Of a stretch of 64,000 nucleotides of DNA, positions 18,573-32,327 are shown one piece after another; positions within the stretch are counted from its first letter, which is position 1, and every line of letters begins with the position of its first letter. The stretch is taken from contig JAJDUP010000013.1 in assembly GCA_022826565.1 (NCBI GenBank), positions 1-64,000 on the forward strand. Direction: 5' to 3'. The position numbers were made by a program, and so were the translations under genes. The notes beneath the pieces were generated by a model, which was given only the letters and a program-made list of their open reading frames with translations, ran no database searches and was not told where the DNA came from. Source of the DNA: Gemmatimonadota bacterium. GTDB lineage: Bacteria > Gemmatimonadota > Gemmatimonadetes > Longimicrobiales > Gaopeijiaceae.

Positions 18573-19547
18573 GTGCGGGTACTCATCACCGGAGCCGCGG
18601 GGTTCCTGGGTTCGCACCTCGTGGACCGGTTCCTGGCCGAGGGATACGAGGTGGTCGGTGTCGACAACTACATCACCGGTGCCAGCGACAACCTGGCGCA
18701 CCTGGACGGGGACGACCGTTTCCGGCTGATCGAGCACGATATCTCGGAACCGCTGTTCGTCGAGTCATCCCTTGACGGAGTCCTGCACTTCGCCTCTCCA
18801 GCGAGCCCGGTCGACTACCTCGAATTCCCCATCCAGACGCTGAAGGTGGGCGGACCGGGCACCCATCACGCGCTCGGGCTGGCCCGGCGCCACGGCGCCC
18901 GCTTCCTGCTGGCCTCGACTTCCGAGGTATACGGCGATCCGCAGATCCACCCTCAGCCGGAGGACTACTGGGGCAACGTGAACCCGGTGGGGCCGAGAGG
19001 GGTCTACGACGAAGCCAAGCGATATGCCGAGGCCATGACGATGGCCTACCGCCGCGCCCACGGCCTCGACACGCGCATCGTCAGGATCTTCAATACCTAC
19101 GGCACCCGCATGCGGCCCGGGGACGGGCGGGTCGTGTCGAACTTCATCGTGCAGGGGCTGCGCGGCGAGCCGATGACCGTCTACGGCGACGGCACGCAGA
19201 CCCGGTCCTTCTGTCATGTGGATGACGAGGTCGAGGGGATCATCCGCCTCTACAACTCGTCACATCCGGGCCCGGTCAACATCGGCAACCCCGACGAATT
19301 CACCATACGCGAACTGGTCGACATGGTTATGGAGGAGACCGGCAGCACGGTTGCGCCGACCTTCCTTCCCCTGCCGGAGGACGATCCTGTGGTGCGCCGG
19401 CCGGACATTTCGGTGGCGCGGCGCGAACTCGGCTGGTCGCCCGCGATCGACTTGCGGACGGGTCTGCGCAGGACGATTCCCTATTTCGCCGACCTGCTGA
19501 ACCAAACCGACGCGAGGGCTCGGACCCTGAGCGGAGCGGGCCGGTGA
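18573..19547 (+). CDS. uxs: UDP-glucuronate decarboxylase (UDP-xylose synthase)
   Basis: Extended SDR, 324 residues, converting UDP-glucuronate to UDP-xylose with tightly bound NAD+. GTG 18573, with AGGAGCG upstream, sits 2 bases after ugd. Cofactor motif [20 protein letters not shown]; catalytic [31 protein letters not shown] separates this group from dTDP-glucose 4,6-dehydratases, as does [19 protein letters not shown]. With ugd it forms a two-step route to UDP-xylose. Confidence 0.9.
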   Translation: MRVLITGAAGFLGSHLVDRFLAEGYEVVGVDNYITGASDNLAHLDGDDRFRLIEHDISEPLFVESSLDGVLHFASPASPVDYLEFPIQTLKVGGPGTHHALGLARRHGARFLLASTSEVYGDPQIHPQPEDYWGNVNPVGPRGVYDEAKRYAEAMTMAYRRAHGLDTRIVRIFNTYGTRMRPGDGRVVSNFIVQGLRGEPMTVYGDGTQTRSFCHVDDEVEGIIRLYNSSHPGPVNIGNPDEFTIRELVDMVMEETGSTVAPTFLPLPEDDPVVRRPDISVARRELGWSPAIDLRTGLRRTIPYFADLLNQTDARARTLSGAGR

Positions 19548-20701
19548 ACGCCGGGACGGGGGAACCCCCTATATTTCAGATTGTAAGAACAGCCGGAACC
19601 GGGGAGCCCTCCCGGGCGAGTGGCCTCGCGCGAAGCGGACAGGTGTACGAACAACAATCACGGCGACTGCCAGCGGCGGAACATGGGGGGCGCAGAAGCC
19701 GCCGGGGGTGGCGTGCATCCGCCTTGCTCGCTCTTGCCATGGCAGTCGTCGGGTGCGGCGGCGCCGACGACAGCCTGGAGACCGCCCAGCTGCGCGGCGA
19801 CCGGGAGTTCGCGCGCGGGAACCACGAAGACGCGCTGGCGGAGTACCGGCTGGCCCTGCGGGAGGATCGGAGCGTCGGCAATGTCCTGAGGGCGGCTCAC
19901 GCGTATGCGGTGCTGGGACGTGTGGACGAGGCCCGCGCCCTCTACGACGAGGCCGTAGCGGCGGACAGTGCGCATGTCGAACAGGCCGCGTCGGACTTTG
20001 TCGCCCGGGCCAGGCAGGCGTTCGCAAACCGGGACAGCTACGGCGGCGCGTCGGCCATGGAGACCGCCCTGTACTTCCGCCCCGGGATCGTCGCGGAAGA
20101 GCTTGTGTTGCCGATGGCCCGGCACTACAGCAGCAGCGGCGAGCACAGCCGGGCTCTGCCCCTGTACCTGAGGGCGCTCGGGGATCAGCGGCGGGATCCG
20201 GACATCCTCTTCGAGACCGCGCTGGCGCACACCGAGATCGGGGACTGTGAGCGGGCCATGGGGTTCTTCGACGAATTCGTCGACCTGGCGCCTCGCAGGC
20301 GGAACGAGACCCGCTGGCATGTCGGCACCTGCGCCATTCAGCTGGCTCGCGAACTGATCGAGCAGGGTGCGGTCGACGAGGCGCTCGCCCGCGCGGCGCT
20401 GCCCGGGGCCGACACCACAATTGTCGAAGGGGACGCCGCCGAGATGCAACTCGATTCGGCGTTGGAGCAGGTGATCGGGTATCTGGATCTGGTGGTGAGT
20501 CTGGAGGAGCCGAGGACGATGCTGCCCGAAGCGTACTTCCAGAAGGCCGAGATCCTGGCCCGCATGGGCGAATGCGACGCCGCAATGGATGCGTATCGCA
20601 CGGTCCCGGAGGTCAGCGTGGCCGGATCGGAGCTTCTTGCCCGCCGGGCGCGGGAACGGGTAGACCAGATCCGGTTCGGCGGCGGGAGCGCGCCATGTTG
20701 A
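19544..20701 (+). CDS. TPR-repeat lipoprotein
   Basis: Up to 385 residues. GTG 19544 overlaps the uxs stop by 4 bases, but a lipoprotein signal ([12 protein letters not shown], lipobox ending at Cys) lies about 60-73 residues in. A start at GTG 19643 would give a normal-length signal peptide, so the true start is uncertain. The mature part has repeated helical pairs of TPR type ([40 protein letters not shown]). Probably a periplasmic or outer-membrane scaffold. It is coupled by overlap to bamD, so a role in envelope assembly is a reasonable guess but not shown. Confidence 0.7.
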   Translation: MNAGTGEPPIFQIVRTAGTGEPSRASGLARSGQVYEQQSRRLPAAEHGGRRSRRGWRASALLALAMAVVGCGGADDSLETAQLRGDREFARGNHEDALAEYRLALREDRSVGNVLRAAHAYAVLGRVDEARALYDEAVAADSAHVEQAASDFVARARQAFANRDSYGGASAMETALYFRPGIVAEELVLPMARHYSSSGEHSRALPLYLRALGDQRRDPDILFETALAHTEIGDCERAMGFFDEFVDLAPRRRNETRWHVGTCAIQLARELIEQGAVDEALARAALPGADTTIVEGDAAEMQLDSALEQVIGYLDLVVSLEEPRTMLPEAYFQKAEILARMGECDAAMDAYRTVPEVSVAGSELLARRARERVDQIRFGGGSAPC

Positions 20702-21567
20702 CCCGGTCCGTGGCCGCGAGAGCTCTGGCAGCCCCGGGACAAACCCCGCGCGGCATTCGAGCGTCGATGCATCCGCGCTCGACCGCTACTATCCACGGGC
20801 TGCTGGTCGGCATCCTGGGCGCGGCGTGCTCGTCGGCGCCTCCCTACTCGGGGTGGACTGCCGACCAGCTGTACGAGCACGGCCAGCGCGCGTTCGAGCA
20901 GGGTGACTGGGGCGAGGCGAGACGGGCCTTCGAGCGGCTCATCCTCACCTTCCCGGGTTTCGACCAGGCGGTCGAGGCGCGCCACTACCTCGCCCGGTCG
21001 TTCTATTCTGACGACGAGTTCCTGAGCGCCGTCTCGGAATTCACCCGGATCGTACAGGTCTATCCGGACCACGAGCGAACGCCCGAAGCCTACATGGGAT
21101 TGTGCAGATCCTACGCGGCGATGTCGCCTCACCCCCAGAGGGACCAGCAGTACACCGTCCAGGCAAGGACGACGTGCCGGAACGTGGCCGACGATTTCCG
21201 GGGCACCCCCCACGGCGATTCGGCCTCGACAGTCGCGCAGGAGATGCACGACAAGCTGGGCGACAAGTCCTACGGGGAAGGCTACTTTTACTTCCAGCGA
21301 AACGCTCTGGAATCTGCCGAGCACGTATTCCTCGACTTGCTGGAGACATTTCCGGACACGGAGGCCGCCCCACGGGCGATCGCGCGCCTGATCGACATCT
21401 ACACGCAGTGGGAGTGGGGCGATCAGGTGGAGGAGTTCAGGACCCGGTTGTTGCGGGCATATCCGGCCTCGCCCGAAGCACGGACATTCCAGGAGCCAGC
21501 CACCGGTGACACCGTCTCGACCGTCCGCAGCCGAGCCCCGCCCGGCACCGGGGAGCGGGCAGGGTGA
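20695..21567 (+). CDS. bamD: Outer membrane assembly lipoprotein BamD
   Basis: BamD is the essential TPR lipoprotein of the BAM complex that inserts beta-barrel proteins. About 290 residues from ATG 20695; an internal ATG at 20767 puts a short signal directly before the lipobox (VGILGAACSSAPP) and may be the real start. TPR features include YEHGQRAFEQGDWGEARRAF and FPGFDQAVEARHYLARSFYS, then YPDHERTPEAYMGLCRSYA, typical of YfiO/BamD. It overlaps the upstream lipoprotein by 7 bases and nadD by 62. Confidence 0.82.
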   Translation: MLTRSVAARALAAPGQTPRGIRASMHPRSTATIHGLLVGILGAACSSAPPYSGWTADQLYEHGQRAFEQGDWGEARRAFERLILTFPGFDQAVEARHYLARSFYSDDEFLSAVSEFTRIVQVYPDHERTPEAYMGLCRSYAAMSPHPQRDQQYTVQARTTCRNVADDFRGTPHGDSASTVAQEMHDKLGDKSYGEGYFYFQRNALESAEHVFLDLLETFPDTEAAPRAIARLIDIYTQWEWGDQVEEFRTRLLRAYPASPEARTFQEPATGDTVSTVRSRAPPGTGERAG

Positions 21568-22194
21568 TTGCCGGCGCGTAGGGGTCTTCGGCGGCACCTT
21601 CGATCCGCCTCACGTCGGCCACATCGTCGTGGCCAGGGAAGTTGTCGAGGCCGTGCAGCTGGACCGGCTCCTCTGGGTTCCGGCCGCGGTGCCGCCGCAC
21701 AAGGCGGGCCGCAGTATCACGCGGGGTCGCGTTAGGCGGCGTCTGGTCGCCGCAGCCATCGAAGACGACCCGAGATTCGGACTTTGTGACCTGGAACTGA
21801 AACGGGGAGGCACGTCCTACACCGTCGATACGCTGCGGGATATCAGGGCGCGGCACCCCGGGTGGTCGCTGTCGCTGATCATGGGCAGTGATCTGTTCGC
21901 GGGGTTCCGGAGATGGAAGGAACCGGAGGTAATCATGGAGCTGGCCGAGCTGGTCGTGATCTGCAGACCGGGGACCGACGTGCCGGGAGACGCGGAGCGC
22001 ATGGGCGTCCGTACGGTGCGTGTCACGCCGGTGGACGTCTCATCGTCGCTCGTCCGGGACCGGGTCGGGCGAAATCTGGCCGTTATAGACATGGTAGCGC
22101 CCGCGGTTCTGGCGATAATAGAAGAGGAAGGGCTCTACGGAGCGACAACCGCCGCGCCCGGCAGGGGCCCGGCGGATACAATCAGGGAGAAGTG

Positions 22195-22195
<1 letters not shown>
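21506..22195 (+). CDS. nadD: Nicotinate-nucleotide adenylyltransferase
   Basis: Makes deamido-NAD from nicotinate mononucleotide and ATP. 229 residues. The nucleotidyl-transferase motif VGVFGGTFDPPHVGHIVVAR is at about residues 25-44, and the C-terminal motif is VDVSSSLVRDRVGRN. GTG 21506 has AGGAG 10 bases upstream and is the only good start, so the gene begins 62 bases inside bamD. Its TGA overlaps the secA ATG. Confidence 0.92.
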
Positions 22196-25505
<3,310 letters not shown>

Positions 25506-25527
<22 letters not shown>

Positions 25528-26216
25528 CGGCCCACCCCCCGGAGGCGCGGCCGCGTGAGAGGCTGCGGCGCTTCGGACCCGGCCCCCTCGCCGAGCACGA
25601 GTTGCTCGCACTGCTGATCGGCGCGGGAGGCCCGGCGACCCCCGCCCGCAGCCTGGCCGAACGCGTCCTCGACCTCTCCGGCGGGCGCCTGCAGGAACTC
25701 GCGCGCATGGATCTGGGCCGCCTGGAGGCCATCGCCGGGATCGGCCCGGCCGTCGCCTCTCGGATCGTGGCGGCCATCGAACTCGGCAGACGGGTTGGCG
25801 CGGCGCGCACGATCCACGAGGATCCCATCACGGGCCCCTCAGATGTGCACGATATCTTCGCGCCCGCGCTAGCCCACCTCGCCCACGAGGAGTTCCACGT
25901 CCTCCTCCTCAACTCCCAGAACGCGCCCATCTGCCAGCGCCAGATTACGCGCGGCATCCTGGACGCATCGCTGATTCATCCGCGCGAAGTCTTCCGGGAC
26001 GCCATCGTACTGCGGGCGGCCGCGCTCATCCTCGTGCACAACCATCCGTCCGGGAATCCCGAGCCGTCGGCCGAGGATCTGCAGGTCACGCGGCAACTCG
26101 GCACGGCGGGCGGCCAGCTTGGTATCCCTGTGCTCGACCACGTCATTGTGGCGGGCGAAACGTTTTCGTCGCTAGCGGGGCGCGGGTGCCTGCAGGGGTC
26201 GGCTGCGCACGGCTGA
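25506..26216 (+). CDS. radC: RadC family JAMM-domain protein
   Basis: 236 residues from ATG 25506, overlapping the secA end by 22 bases. The N-terminal half is a helix-hairpin-helix part (ARMDLGRLEAIAGIGPAVAS); the C-terminal half is the JAMM/MPN+ metal site with LILVHNHPSGNPEPSAEDLQ. Once linked to DNA repair, the family's real function is unsettled; the metal-site residues here are intact. Starts at 25473 or a TTG at 25524 cannot be ruled out. Confidence 0.88.
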
Positions 26217-26302
26217 GGGTCGCCGGACTCGCAGGGACTGTCCGAGGCCGGACGCCTATCCAGCGGTAAGGCCGGAACTGGAGAATCGTATGGTACCGTG
26301 CG

Positions 26303-26331
26303 TTGACAGACGACCCGCTACCCTGTAGAAG
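26303..26331 (+). promoter_or_regulatory. Sigma70-type promoter for the M16 peptidase gene
   Basis: TTGACA at 26303-26308 matches the -35 consensus exactly. After a 17-base spacer comes TAGAAG at 26326-26331 (4 of 6 matches to TATAAT). It lies 45 bases before ATG 26376, inside the 159-base gap after radC, and points at the peptidase gene. Confidence 0.65.
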
Positions 26332-26375
26332 AGACGTCACGATTCTTCACACCGCTCCAAACCTGGAGGCAAGCC

Positions 26376-29207
26376 ATGGGCAGGCTCGCGCGCCCATTCC
26401 CCGTCGCACTCGCGCTCACTGCAACCGCCCTCGCCTGGGCGTCCGAGGGGGCAGCGCAGGTTCCGGATCCGACCGATCCCATCCCCCCGGATCCCGCGGT
26501 CAAGACCGGCACGCTCGACAACGGATTCACCTATTTCGTTCGCGAGAACGACCAGCCCGAGAACCGGGCCGAGTTGCGGCTCGTCGTGAACGCAGGGTCG
26601 ATCCTGGAGGACGACGACCAGCTGGGGCTGGCACACTTCGTCGAGCACATGGCGTTCAACGGGACGCGCAACTTCGAGAAACAGGAACTGGTCGACTATC
26701 TGGAGTCGATCGGGATGCAGTTCGGCCCCGACGTGAATGCCTACACCAGCTTCGACGAGACCGTCTACATGCTGCAGGTGCCGATGGACGACCCGCAGAT
26801 CGTGGCGACGGCTTTCCAGATCCTGGAGGACTGGGCGCAGGCGGTCCTCTTCGATCCGGAAGAGGTCGACAAGGAGCGTGGCGTCGTCATCGAAGAGTGG
26901 CGGGGCCGGCGCGGGGCCTTCGCGCGCATGCGTGACGAGCAGTACCCGATCATGTTCGAGGGCTCGCGGTACGCCGAGCGGCTGCCGATCGGGAAGCCCG
27001 AGGTGCTGGAATCGGCTCCGCACGAACTGCTCCAGCGCTTCTACGACGACTGGTACCGCCCGGACCTGATGGCGGTGGTGGCCGTCGGCGACTTCGACGG
27101 CGACGCGATCGTGGCGACGATACGGGAGCACTTCGAGGGGATCGAGGGCCCGGCCGATCCCCGTCCCCGCTTCGAGGCCGAGGTGCCGGTCGACCATCCG
27201 CCACGGGTCGCGATCGCCTCCGACGTGGAGGCGCCCCAGAGCCAGGTCGGCGTGCTTTACAAGCAGCCGCCGGGCCCGCAGGGGACCGTGGCCGACTATC
27301 GGCGCAGCCTCGTGCGCAGCGTCTACTCGGGCATGCTGAACGCCAGGCTTGACGAGCTCAGACGGCAGGCCGATCCCCCCTTCGTGATCGCATTCTCCGG
27401 TTCGGGGGGCTTCGTGCGGGGCGTGGATGCGATCCAGCTCAACGCGCTGGTTTCCGAGGGCGGGACCGTGCGGGGGCTGGACGCGTTGCTGACCGAGGCG
27501 GAGCGGGTGGTGCGCCACGGATTCACCGAGACCGAGCTGGAGCGGCGCAAGACCGCCATGCGCAGGTCGAACGAACGAAGCCTCGCCGAGAAGGACAACC
27601 AGGAGTCGTCGTCGCTCGCGAACCGGTACGTCCAGGTGTTCCTGGAGGGCGATCCGTATCCCGGCGTGGAGACCCGGGTGGCGCTGTCCGAGGCGCTGCT
27701 TCCCGGCATCACCCTCGAGGAGGCGAACAGCGTGGCTCAGGCGTGGCTCACCGAACAGGGACGGGTTGTCCTGGTCGATTCGCCGGAGAAGGAAGGGCTG
27801 GAGATCCCGGCCGCGGACGAGTTCACCGGCGTGTTTGCGGCGATCGCGGGCAAGGACATCGCTCCCTACGAGGACACGGCGGCCGACGCTCCGCTGCTGC
27901 CGGTCATGCCCGAAGGGTCCGCGGTGGCGGCAGAGGAGGAGGTGGCCGAGGTCGGCGTGACCATCTGGACGCTCGGCAACGGTGTACGTGTGGTGCTGAA
28001 GCCAACCGACTTCAAGGACGACGAGATCCGCTTCTCGGCGACGAGTCCCGGCGGGATTTCGCTGATCTCGGACGAGATCTACCCCACGGTGTCCTGGGCG
28101 GGATCCGTGATCGGTCAGTCCGGGGTCGGTGATTTCGATCAGACGGCGCTGCGCAAGAAACTCACCGGCAAGGCCGTCAGCGTCCGTCCGTCGATCGGAT
28201 CGCTCACCGAGGGGATGTCGGGGACCGCGTCCCCGAAGGACATCGAGACCGCCTTCCAGCTCATCTACCAGTACTTCCAAGCGCCGCGGCTCGACGAAGG
28301 TGCGTTTTCGGCCTACAAGACGATGCAGGTCGGCTTCCTCGGAAACGCGGGTGCCAGTCCGGAGTTCACCTTCAGCGACACGGTCTCGGCGACCATGGGT
28401 CAGGGACACCCCAGGTCGCGGAGCTTGTCGCAGGTGATGGCGGACCTCGAGCGGGCCGATCTGGAGGCGGCCTTCGAGCTGTACAAGGAGCGGTTCGCGG
28501 ATGCGTCCGACTTCACCTTCTACTTCGTGGGGGCCTTCAACGTCGATGAAATGCGGCCCCTGGCGGAGCGGTACCTGGGAGCGCTGCCCGACATGGACCG
28601 GGTCGAGAGCTGGCGCGATGTCGGGATCGATCCGCCCACCGGAGTCATCGAGAAGGTCGTGCGCAAGGGACTGGAGCCCAAGAGCCGCACCCAGATCATC
28701 TTCACCGGCGACGGCGAGTATTCGCGTGAGGAGTGGACGACGATTTCCGCACTCGCGGACGTGCTCGACATCCGCCTGCGCGAACTACTTCGCGAGGACC
28801 TGGGGGGCACCTACGGCGTCGGCGTGTCGGGCAGGCTCACGTACCGGCCGGACGAGGAATACCGGGTCAGCATCAGCTTCGGCTCGGCGCCCGACCGTGC
28901 AGAGGAGTTGAGCGCGGTTGCGTTCGAGGAGATCGAGAGGCTCAAGGCCGAGGGTCCCGATGCCGAGACGGTGGCCAAGGTGCGCGAGACGCAGCGCCGG
29001 GGAAAGGAGACCGACCTGCGAGAGAATCGCTACTGGCTGTCCCAGCTTTCCGCCTTCGAAAGCCAGGGGCTCGATCTGAGGCTGATCCCGAGCTACGATT
29101 GGATTGAAAGCTGGACCGCCGAGCAGGTGCAGCAGGCCGCGATACGCTATCTTCGCACCGACCGGTACGCGAAGTTCGTGCTGCTGCCGGAACAGAAGGT
29201 GCCGTAG
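26376..29207 (+). CDS. Exported M16 family zinc metallopeptidase (pitrilysin/PqqL type)
   Basis: 943 residues with a signal peptide (RPFPVALALTATALAWASEG) cleaved near AAQ, so periplasmic. The inverted zinc motif HFVEH is at residues 87-91; the third ligand is probably a Glu in ERGVVIEEWRG about 75 residues on. Four M16 half-domains fit the length. The second, inactive half starts near ITIWTLGNGVRVVLKP-like text (TIWTLGNGVRVVLKPTDF). It probably degrades peptides in the envelope. PqqL-like proteins of this size are common in Bacteroidota and Gemmatimonadota. It has its own promoter at 26303-26331. Confidence 0.9.
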   Translation: MGRLARPFPVALALTATALAWASEGAAQVPDPTDPIPPDPAVKTGTLDNGFTYFVRENDQPENRAELRLVVNAGSILEDDDQLGLAHFVEHMAFNGTRNFEKQELVDYLESIGMQFGPDVNAYTSFDETVYMLQVPMDDPQIVATAFQILEDWAQAVLFDPEEVDKERGVVIEEWRGRRGAFARMRDEQYPIMFEGSRYAERLPIGKPEVLESAPHELLQRFYDDWYRPDLMAVVAVGDFDGDAIVATIREHFEGIEGPADPRPRFEAEVPVDHPPRVAIASDVEAPQSQVGVLYKQPPGPQGTVADYRRSLVRSVYSGMLNARLDELRRQADPPFVIAFSGSGGFVRGVDAIQLNALVSEGGTVRGLDALLTEAERVVRHGFTETELERRKTAMRRSNERSLAEKDNQESSSLANRYVQVFLEGDPYPGVETRVALSEALLPGITLEEANSVAQAWLTEQGRVVLVDSPEKEGLEIPAADEFTGVFAAIAGKDIAPYEDTAADAPLLPVMPEGSAVAAEEEVAEVGVTIWTLGNGVRVVLKPTDFKDDEIRFSATSPGGISLISDEIYPTVSWAGSVIGQSGVGDFDQTALRKKLTGKAVSVRPSIGSLTEGMSGTASPKDIETAFQLIYQYFQAPRLDEGAFSAYKTMQVGFLGNAGASPEFTFSDTVSATMGQGHPRSRSLSQVMADLERADLEAAFELYKERFADASDFTFYFVGAFNVDEMRPLAERYLGALPDMDRVESWRDVGIDPPTGVIEKVVRKGLEPKSRTQIIFTGDGEYSREEWTTISALADVLDIRLRELLREDLGGTYGVGVSGRLTYRPDEEYRVSISFGSAPDRAEELSAVAFEEIERLKAEGPDAETVAKVRETQRRGKETDLRENRYWLSQLSAFESQGLDLRLIPSYDWIESWTAEQVQQAAIRYLRTDRYAKFVLLPEQKVP

Positions 29208-29282
29208 CGCGCACGAGGTGTCCGGCCGCCGGGTGCCGCGCGCGCTCCCGATGCCCAGGCGGGTTCACCACACAGCGGAGCC

Positions 29283-31196
29283 ATGGACGAAGCCATCTCG
29301 GCGCGGCGCGAACGGATTCCCGTGCGCGTCATGCCGGACCACGACAGCATCGCGGCGGAGGTGGCCGGGCGGATCGCGGCCCTGATCCGGGAGCGCGCGC
29401 GCCAGGGACGCAGCGCCGTGCTCGGCCTCGCCACCGGCTCCACCCCCGTCGGTGTCTACCGGGAACTGATTCGGCTTCACCGCGAAGAGCGGCTCGACTT
29501 CTCCAACGTGGTGACATTCAACCTCGACGAGTACTTCCCCATGCGGCCCGGGAGCATTCACAGCTATCACCGCTACATGCGCGAGAACCTCCTCGACCAC
29601 GTCAACATCCCCGCTGGGCAATACCACATTCCCCGCGGTGACCTGCCGGAGCATGAGGTCGAGGCGCACTGCCTCGACTTCGAGCGCCGCATTCGCGAGG
29701 CGGGGGGCATCGACCTGCAGCTGCTGGGAATCGGGCGCAGCGGGCACATCGGCTTCAACGAGCCGGGTTCGGTGCGGGATTCGCGCACCCGGTGCATCTA
29801 CCTGGACACGGTGACGCGCTCGGACGCAGCCGCCGACTTCTTCGGCGAAGAGAACGTGCCCCCGCAGGCGATCACCATGGGGGTTGCGACGATCCTGGAG
29901 GCGCGCGAAGTGGTGCTGCTGGCCACGGGCGAGCACAAGGCCGAAATCGTGCTGAGGGCGGTGGAGGGGGGCGTGCACGCCGACGTGGCCGCCACCTTCC
30001 TGCAGCAACATCCGGCCGCCACGGTCTATCTCGACCCGGCCGCCGCCGAGCATCTCACACGCGTGCGCACTCCGTGGCTGGTCCAGGAGGTGGAGTGGGG
30101 CCCGCGCAGCGAGACCGAGGCCGTCATCTGGCTGAGCCTCCAGACCGGCAAGCCCATCCTTCACCTTGCCAACGACGACTACCGCGAGCATCACCTGGCC
30201 TCGCTGGTGTCGCGCCACGGGTCGGTCGAGCCACTCAACGGGCAGGTCTTCAACGCCCTCATCTCGAAGATCCGCGGCAAGAGCCGGCTCCCGCGCGGCC
30301 GGGACATCCTGGTCTTCTCGCCGCACCCGGACGACGACGTGATCTCTATGGGAGGAATGCTCCGCAAGCTCGTCGAAAACGGCAACCGGGTCACCGTCGC
30401 GTACCAGACGTCGGGGAACATCGCCGTCTTCGACCACGAGGTCCGCCGCTACCTCGACTTCGTGCGGCGCGCGGCCCGGGTCGTCGAACTGGGCGATCCG
30501 GGGCAAGTCGAGACGGTAGTGACGTCGGTGGAGGAAGGACTCGCCCGCAAGGAACCCGGGGACGTCGATCCAGAGGTCGTGCAGGACCTCAAGCGCATCA
30601 TCCGCGAGTGCGAGGCCACGGCGGGGATCGAGGCGCTGGGGCTGTCCGCTGACTGCGCACGGTTTCTCGACCTGCCCTTCTACCAGACGGGCAAGGTCCG
30701 CAAGAACCCGATTTCACGGCGCGACGTGGACATCGTCACCGAAGTGCTGGAGGAGGTCAGGCCCACCATGGTCTTCGCGGCGGGCGATCTCTCCGATCCC
30801 CACGGCACCCACCGCATGTGCCTCGAGGCGGTAGAGGGCGGACTGGCGCGTTACACCGGCGATCCGCCGTGGCTGTGGCTCTACCGCGGCGCCTGGGAGG
30901 AGTGGGGCGTGGGCGAGGCCACCGTGCTGGTGCCGTTGTCGGAGCACGAACTGCGGCGCAAGGTCCAGGCCATCTTCCGGCACGAGTCGCAGAAGGACTC
31001 CGCGCCGTTCCCGGGCGCCGATCCGCGCGAGTTCTGGCAGCGGGTGGTGGCTCGCAACCGCGAGACCGCCGATCTGCTCAAGGCGCTGGGGCTGCCCGCA
31101 TATCGCGCGATGGAAGCGTATGTCGTCTCGCGGGGCGGCAGCCCGGTCGAGGCCCGCGAAATCCCCACGTCTTCGCTGGCGGAAGGAGGGGGTTGA
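29283..31196 (+). CDS. nagB: Glucosamine-6-phosphate deaminase-like / PIG-L deacetylase fusion
   Basis: 637 residues in two enzyme-like parts. Residues 1-270 are NagB-like: GLATGSTPVGVYREL (48-62), NLDEYF (80-85) and GIGRSGHIGFNEPGS (149-163). Canonical NagB has Asp where S153 stands, next to the catalytic His155 and Glu160. Residues from about 340 are a PIG-L/LmbE zinc deacetylase with FSPHPDDDVISMGGML. Amino-sugar handling is likely (N-deacetylation plus deamination or isomerisation), but the Asp-to-Ser change means deaminase activity should not be assumed. No other nag gene is nearby. Confidence 0.85.
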   Translation: MDEAISARRERIPVRVMPDHDSIAAEVAGRIAALIRERARQGRSAVLGLATGSTPVGVYRELIRLHREERLDFSNVVTFNLDEYFPMRPGSIHSYHRYMRENLLDHVNIPAGQYHIPRGDLPEHEVEAHCLDFERRIREAGGIDLQLLGIGRSGHIGFNEPGSVRDSRTRCIYLDTVTRSDAAADFFGEENVPPQAITMGVATILEAREVVLLATGEHKAEIVLRAVEGGVHADVAATFLQQHPAATVYLDPAAAEHLTRVRTPWLVQEVEWGPRSETEAVIWLSLQTGKPILHLANDDYREHHLASLVSRHGSVEPLNGQVFNALISKIRGKSRLPRGRDILVFSPHPDDDVISMGGMLRKLVENGNRVTVAYQTSGNIAVFDHEVRRYLDFVRRAARVVELGDPGQVETVVTSVEEGLARKEPGDVDPEVVQDLKRIIRECEATAGIEALGLSADCARFLDLPFYQTGKVRKNPISRRDVDIVTEVLEEVRPTMVFAAGDLSDPHGTHRMCLEAVEGGLARYTGDPPWLWLYRGAWEEWGVGEATVLVPLSEHELRRKVQAIFRHESQKDSAPFPGADPREFWQRVVARNRETADLLKALGLPAYRAMEAYVVSRGGSPVEAREIPTSSLAEGGG

Positions 31197-31271
31197 AAGC
31201 GACTAACCCGCGCGCCCACGATCCGGTAGATTACCCGTTTCCGACAGAATCAATGCACACCGAGGATAATC

Positions 31272-31436
31272 ATGTCCGAATGTCCTGTATGCGGCGCCGA
31301 GGTCGCGATCTCGGACGACCCCGTCGAAGGCGAGCTCCTCGATTGCGAGGAGTGTGGCGCCGAACTCGAGATACTCGCCCTGGGTCCGATCACGCTGGGC
31401 GAGGCTCCCGAGATGGAGGAGGACTGGGGTGAGTGA
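31272..31436 (+). CDS. lysW: LysW amino-group carrier protein
   Basis: 54 residues, small enough to be missed by length filters. It starts MSECPVCGAEVAISDDPVEG and has a zinc-binding CxxC pair (C4, C7; C25, C28), a strongly acidic body and the diagnostic C-terminus EEDWGE. The terminal Glu carries the substrate amino group as an isopeptide while LysX/Z/Y/J work on it. ATG 31272 follows GAGG. First gene of the pathway cluster. Confidence 0.95.
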   Translation: MSECPVCGAEVAISDDPVEGELLDCEECGAELEILALGPITLGEAPEMEEDWGE

Positions 31437-31490
31437 CGTGCCCGCCATGAGCGCAAGGGTGCGGGAGGCGCCGACGCGCGGAGCGACCAG

Positions 31491-32327
31491 GTGCGGGTCG
31501 GGTTCCTTCATTCGCTGATCCGGAAGGACGAGAAGCTCCTCATCGCCGAGTTGCGCAAGCGCGGCGACATCGAGCTTGTCTTCCTCGACGATCGTCGGCT
31601 GGTCTTCGATCTGGAGGCGCGGCCGGAGGTCGATGTCGTCCTGGAGCGTTCGATCAACCATTCGCGCGCCATGCACGCGCTGCGCCTCTACGAGGGAGTC
31701 GGGACGCGCTGCGTGAACGCGTACGAGGTCGCGCGCCGGTGCGGCGACAAGATCCTCACCGCCGCCTCACTGCGTGACAACGAGGTGCCGCAGCCCGAGG
31801 CCAGGGTGGCGTTCACGCCCGAGTCCGCGCTGGTGGCGATCGAGGAGCTGGGCTATCCCGTGGTGCTCAAACCGGCCGTCGGGTCCTGGGGCCGGCTGCT
31901 GTCCAAGGTCAACGACCGCGACGCGGCCGAGACCATCCTCGAGCACAAGTCGATCCTCGGCAGCTATCACCACTCCATCTTCTTTGTGCAGCAGTATGTG
32001 GAGAAGCGGGGCAGGGACATCCGCGCATTCGTGGTCGGCGACGAGTGCATCGCGGCGATCTACCGTACCTCGGAGCACTGGATCACCAACACCGCGCGGG
32101 GAGGACGCGCCACGAACTGCCCGGTCACGCCGGCCCTGGCGGACATCGCGCTGCGGGCGGCCGAGGCGGTCGGCGGCGGTGTCCTCGCGGTCGACCTCTT
32201 CGAATCGGAGGGTGGACTGCTCGTCAACGAGGTCAACTACACGATGGAGTTCAGGAACAGCATCGATGTCACGGGGGTGAACATCCCCGAGCGGGTGGTG
32301 TCCTACCTGATGCAGGCGGCCCGGTGA
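31491..32327 (+). CDS. lysX: LysW ligase (alpha-aminoadipate- or glutamate-LysW ligase)
   Basis: 278-residue ATP-grasp enzyme of the RimK/LysX group that joins the amino group of alpha-aminoadipate (lysine) or glutamate (arginine) to the LysW C-terminus. Visible are [20 protein letters not shown] (nucleotide-binding strand), [20 protein letters not shown], the NTARGG loop and [15 protein letters not shown] at the metal site. GTG start. Substrate choice cannot be made confidently by eye. The last bases overlap the next gene (GTGA). Confidence 0.92.
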   Translation: MRVGFLHSLIRKDEKLLIAELRKRGDIELVFLDDRRLVFDLEARPEVDVVLERSINHSRAMHALRLYEGVGTRCVNAYEVARRCGDKILTAASLRDNEVPQPEARVAFTPESALVAIEELGYPVVLKPAVGSWGRLLSKVNDRDAAETILEHKSILGSYHHSIFFVQQYVEKRGRDIRAFVVGDECIAAIYRTSEHWITNTARGGRATNCPVTPALADIALRAAEAVGGGVLAVDLFESEGGLLVNEVNYTMEFRNSIDVTGVNIPERVVSYLMQAAR

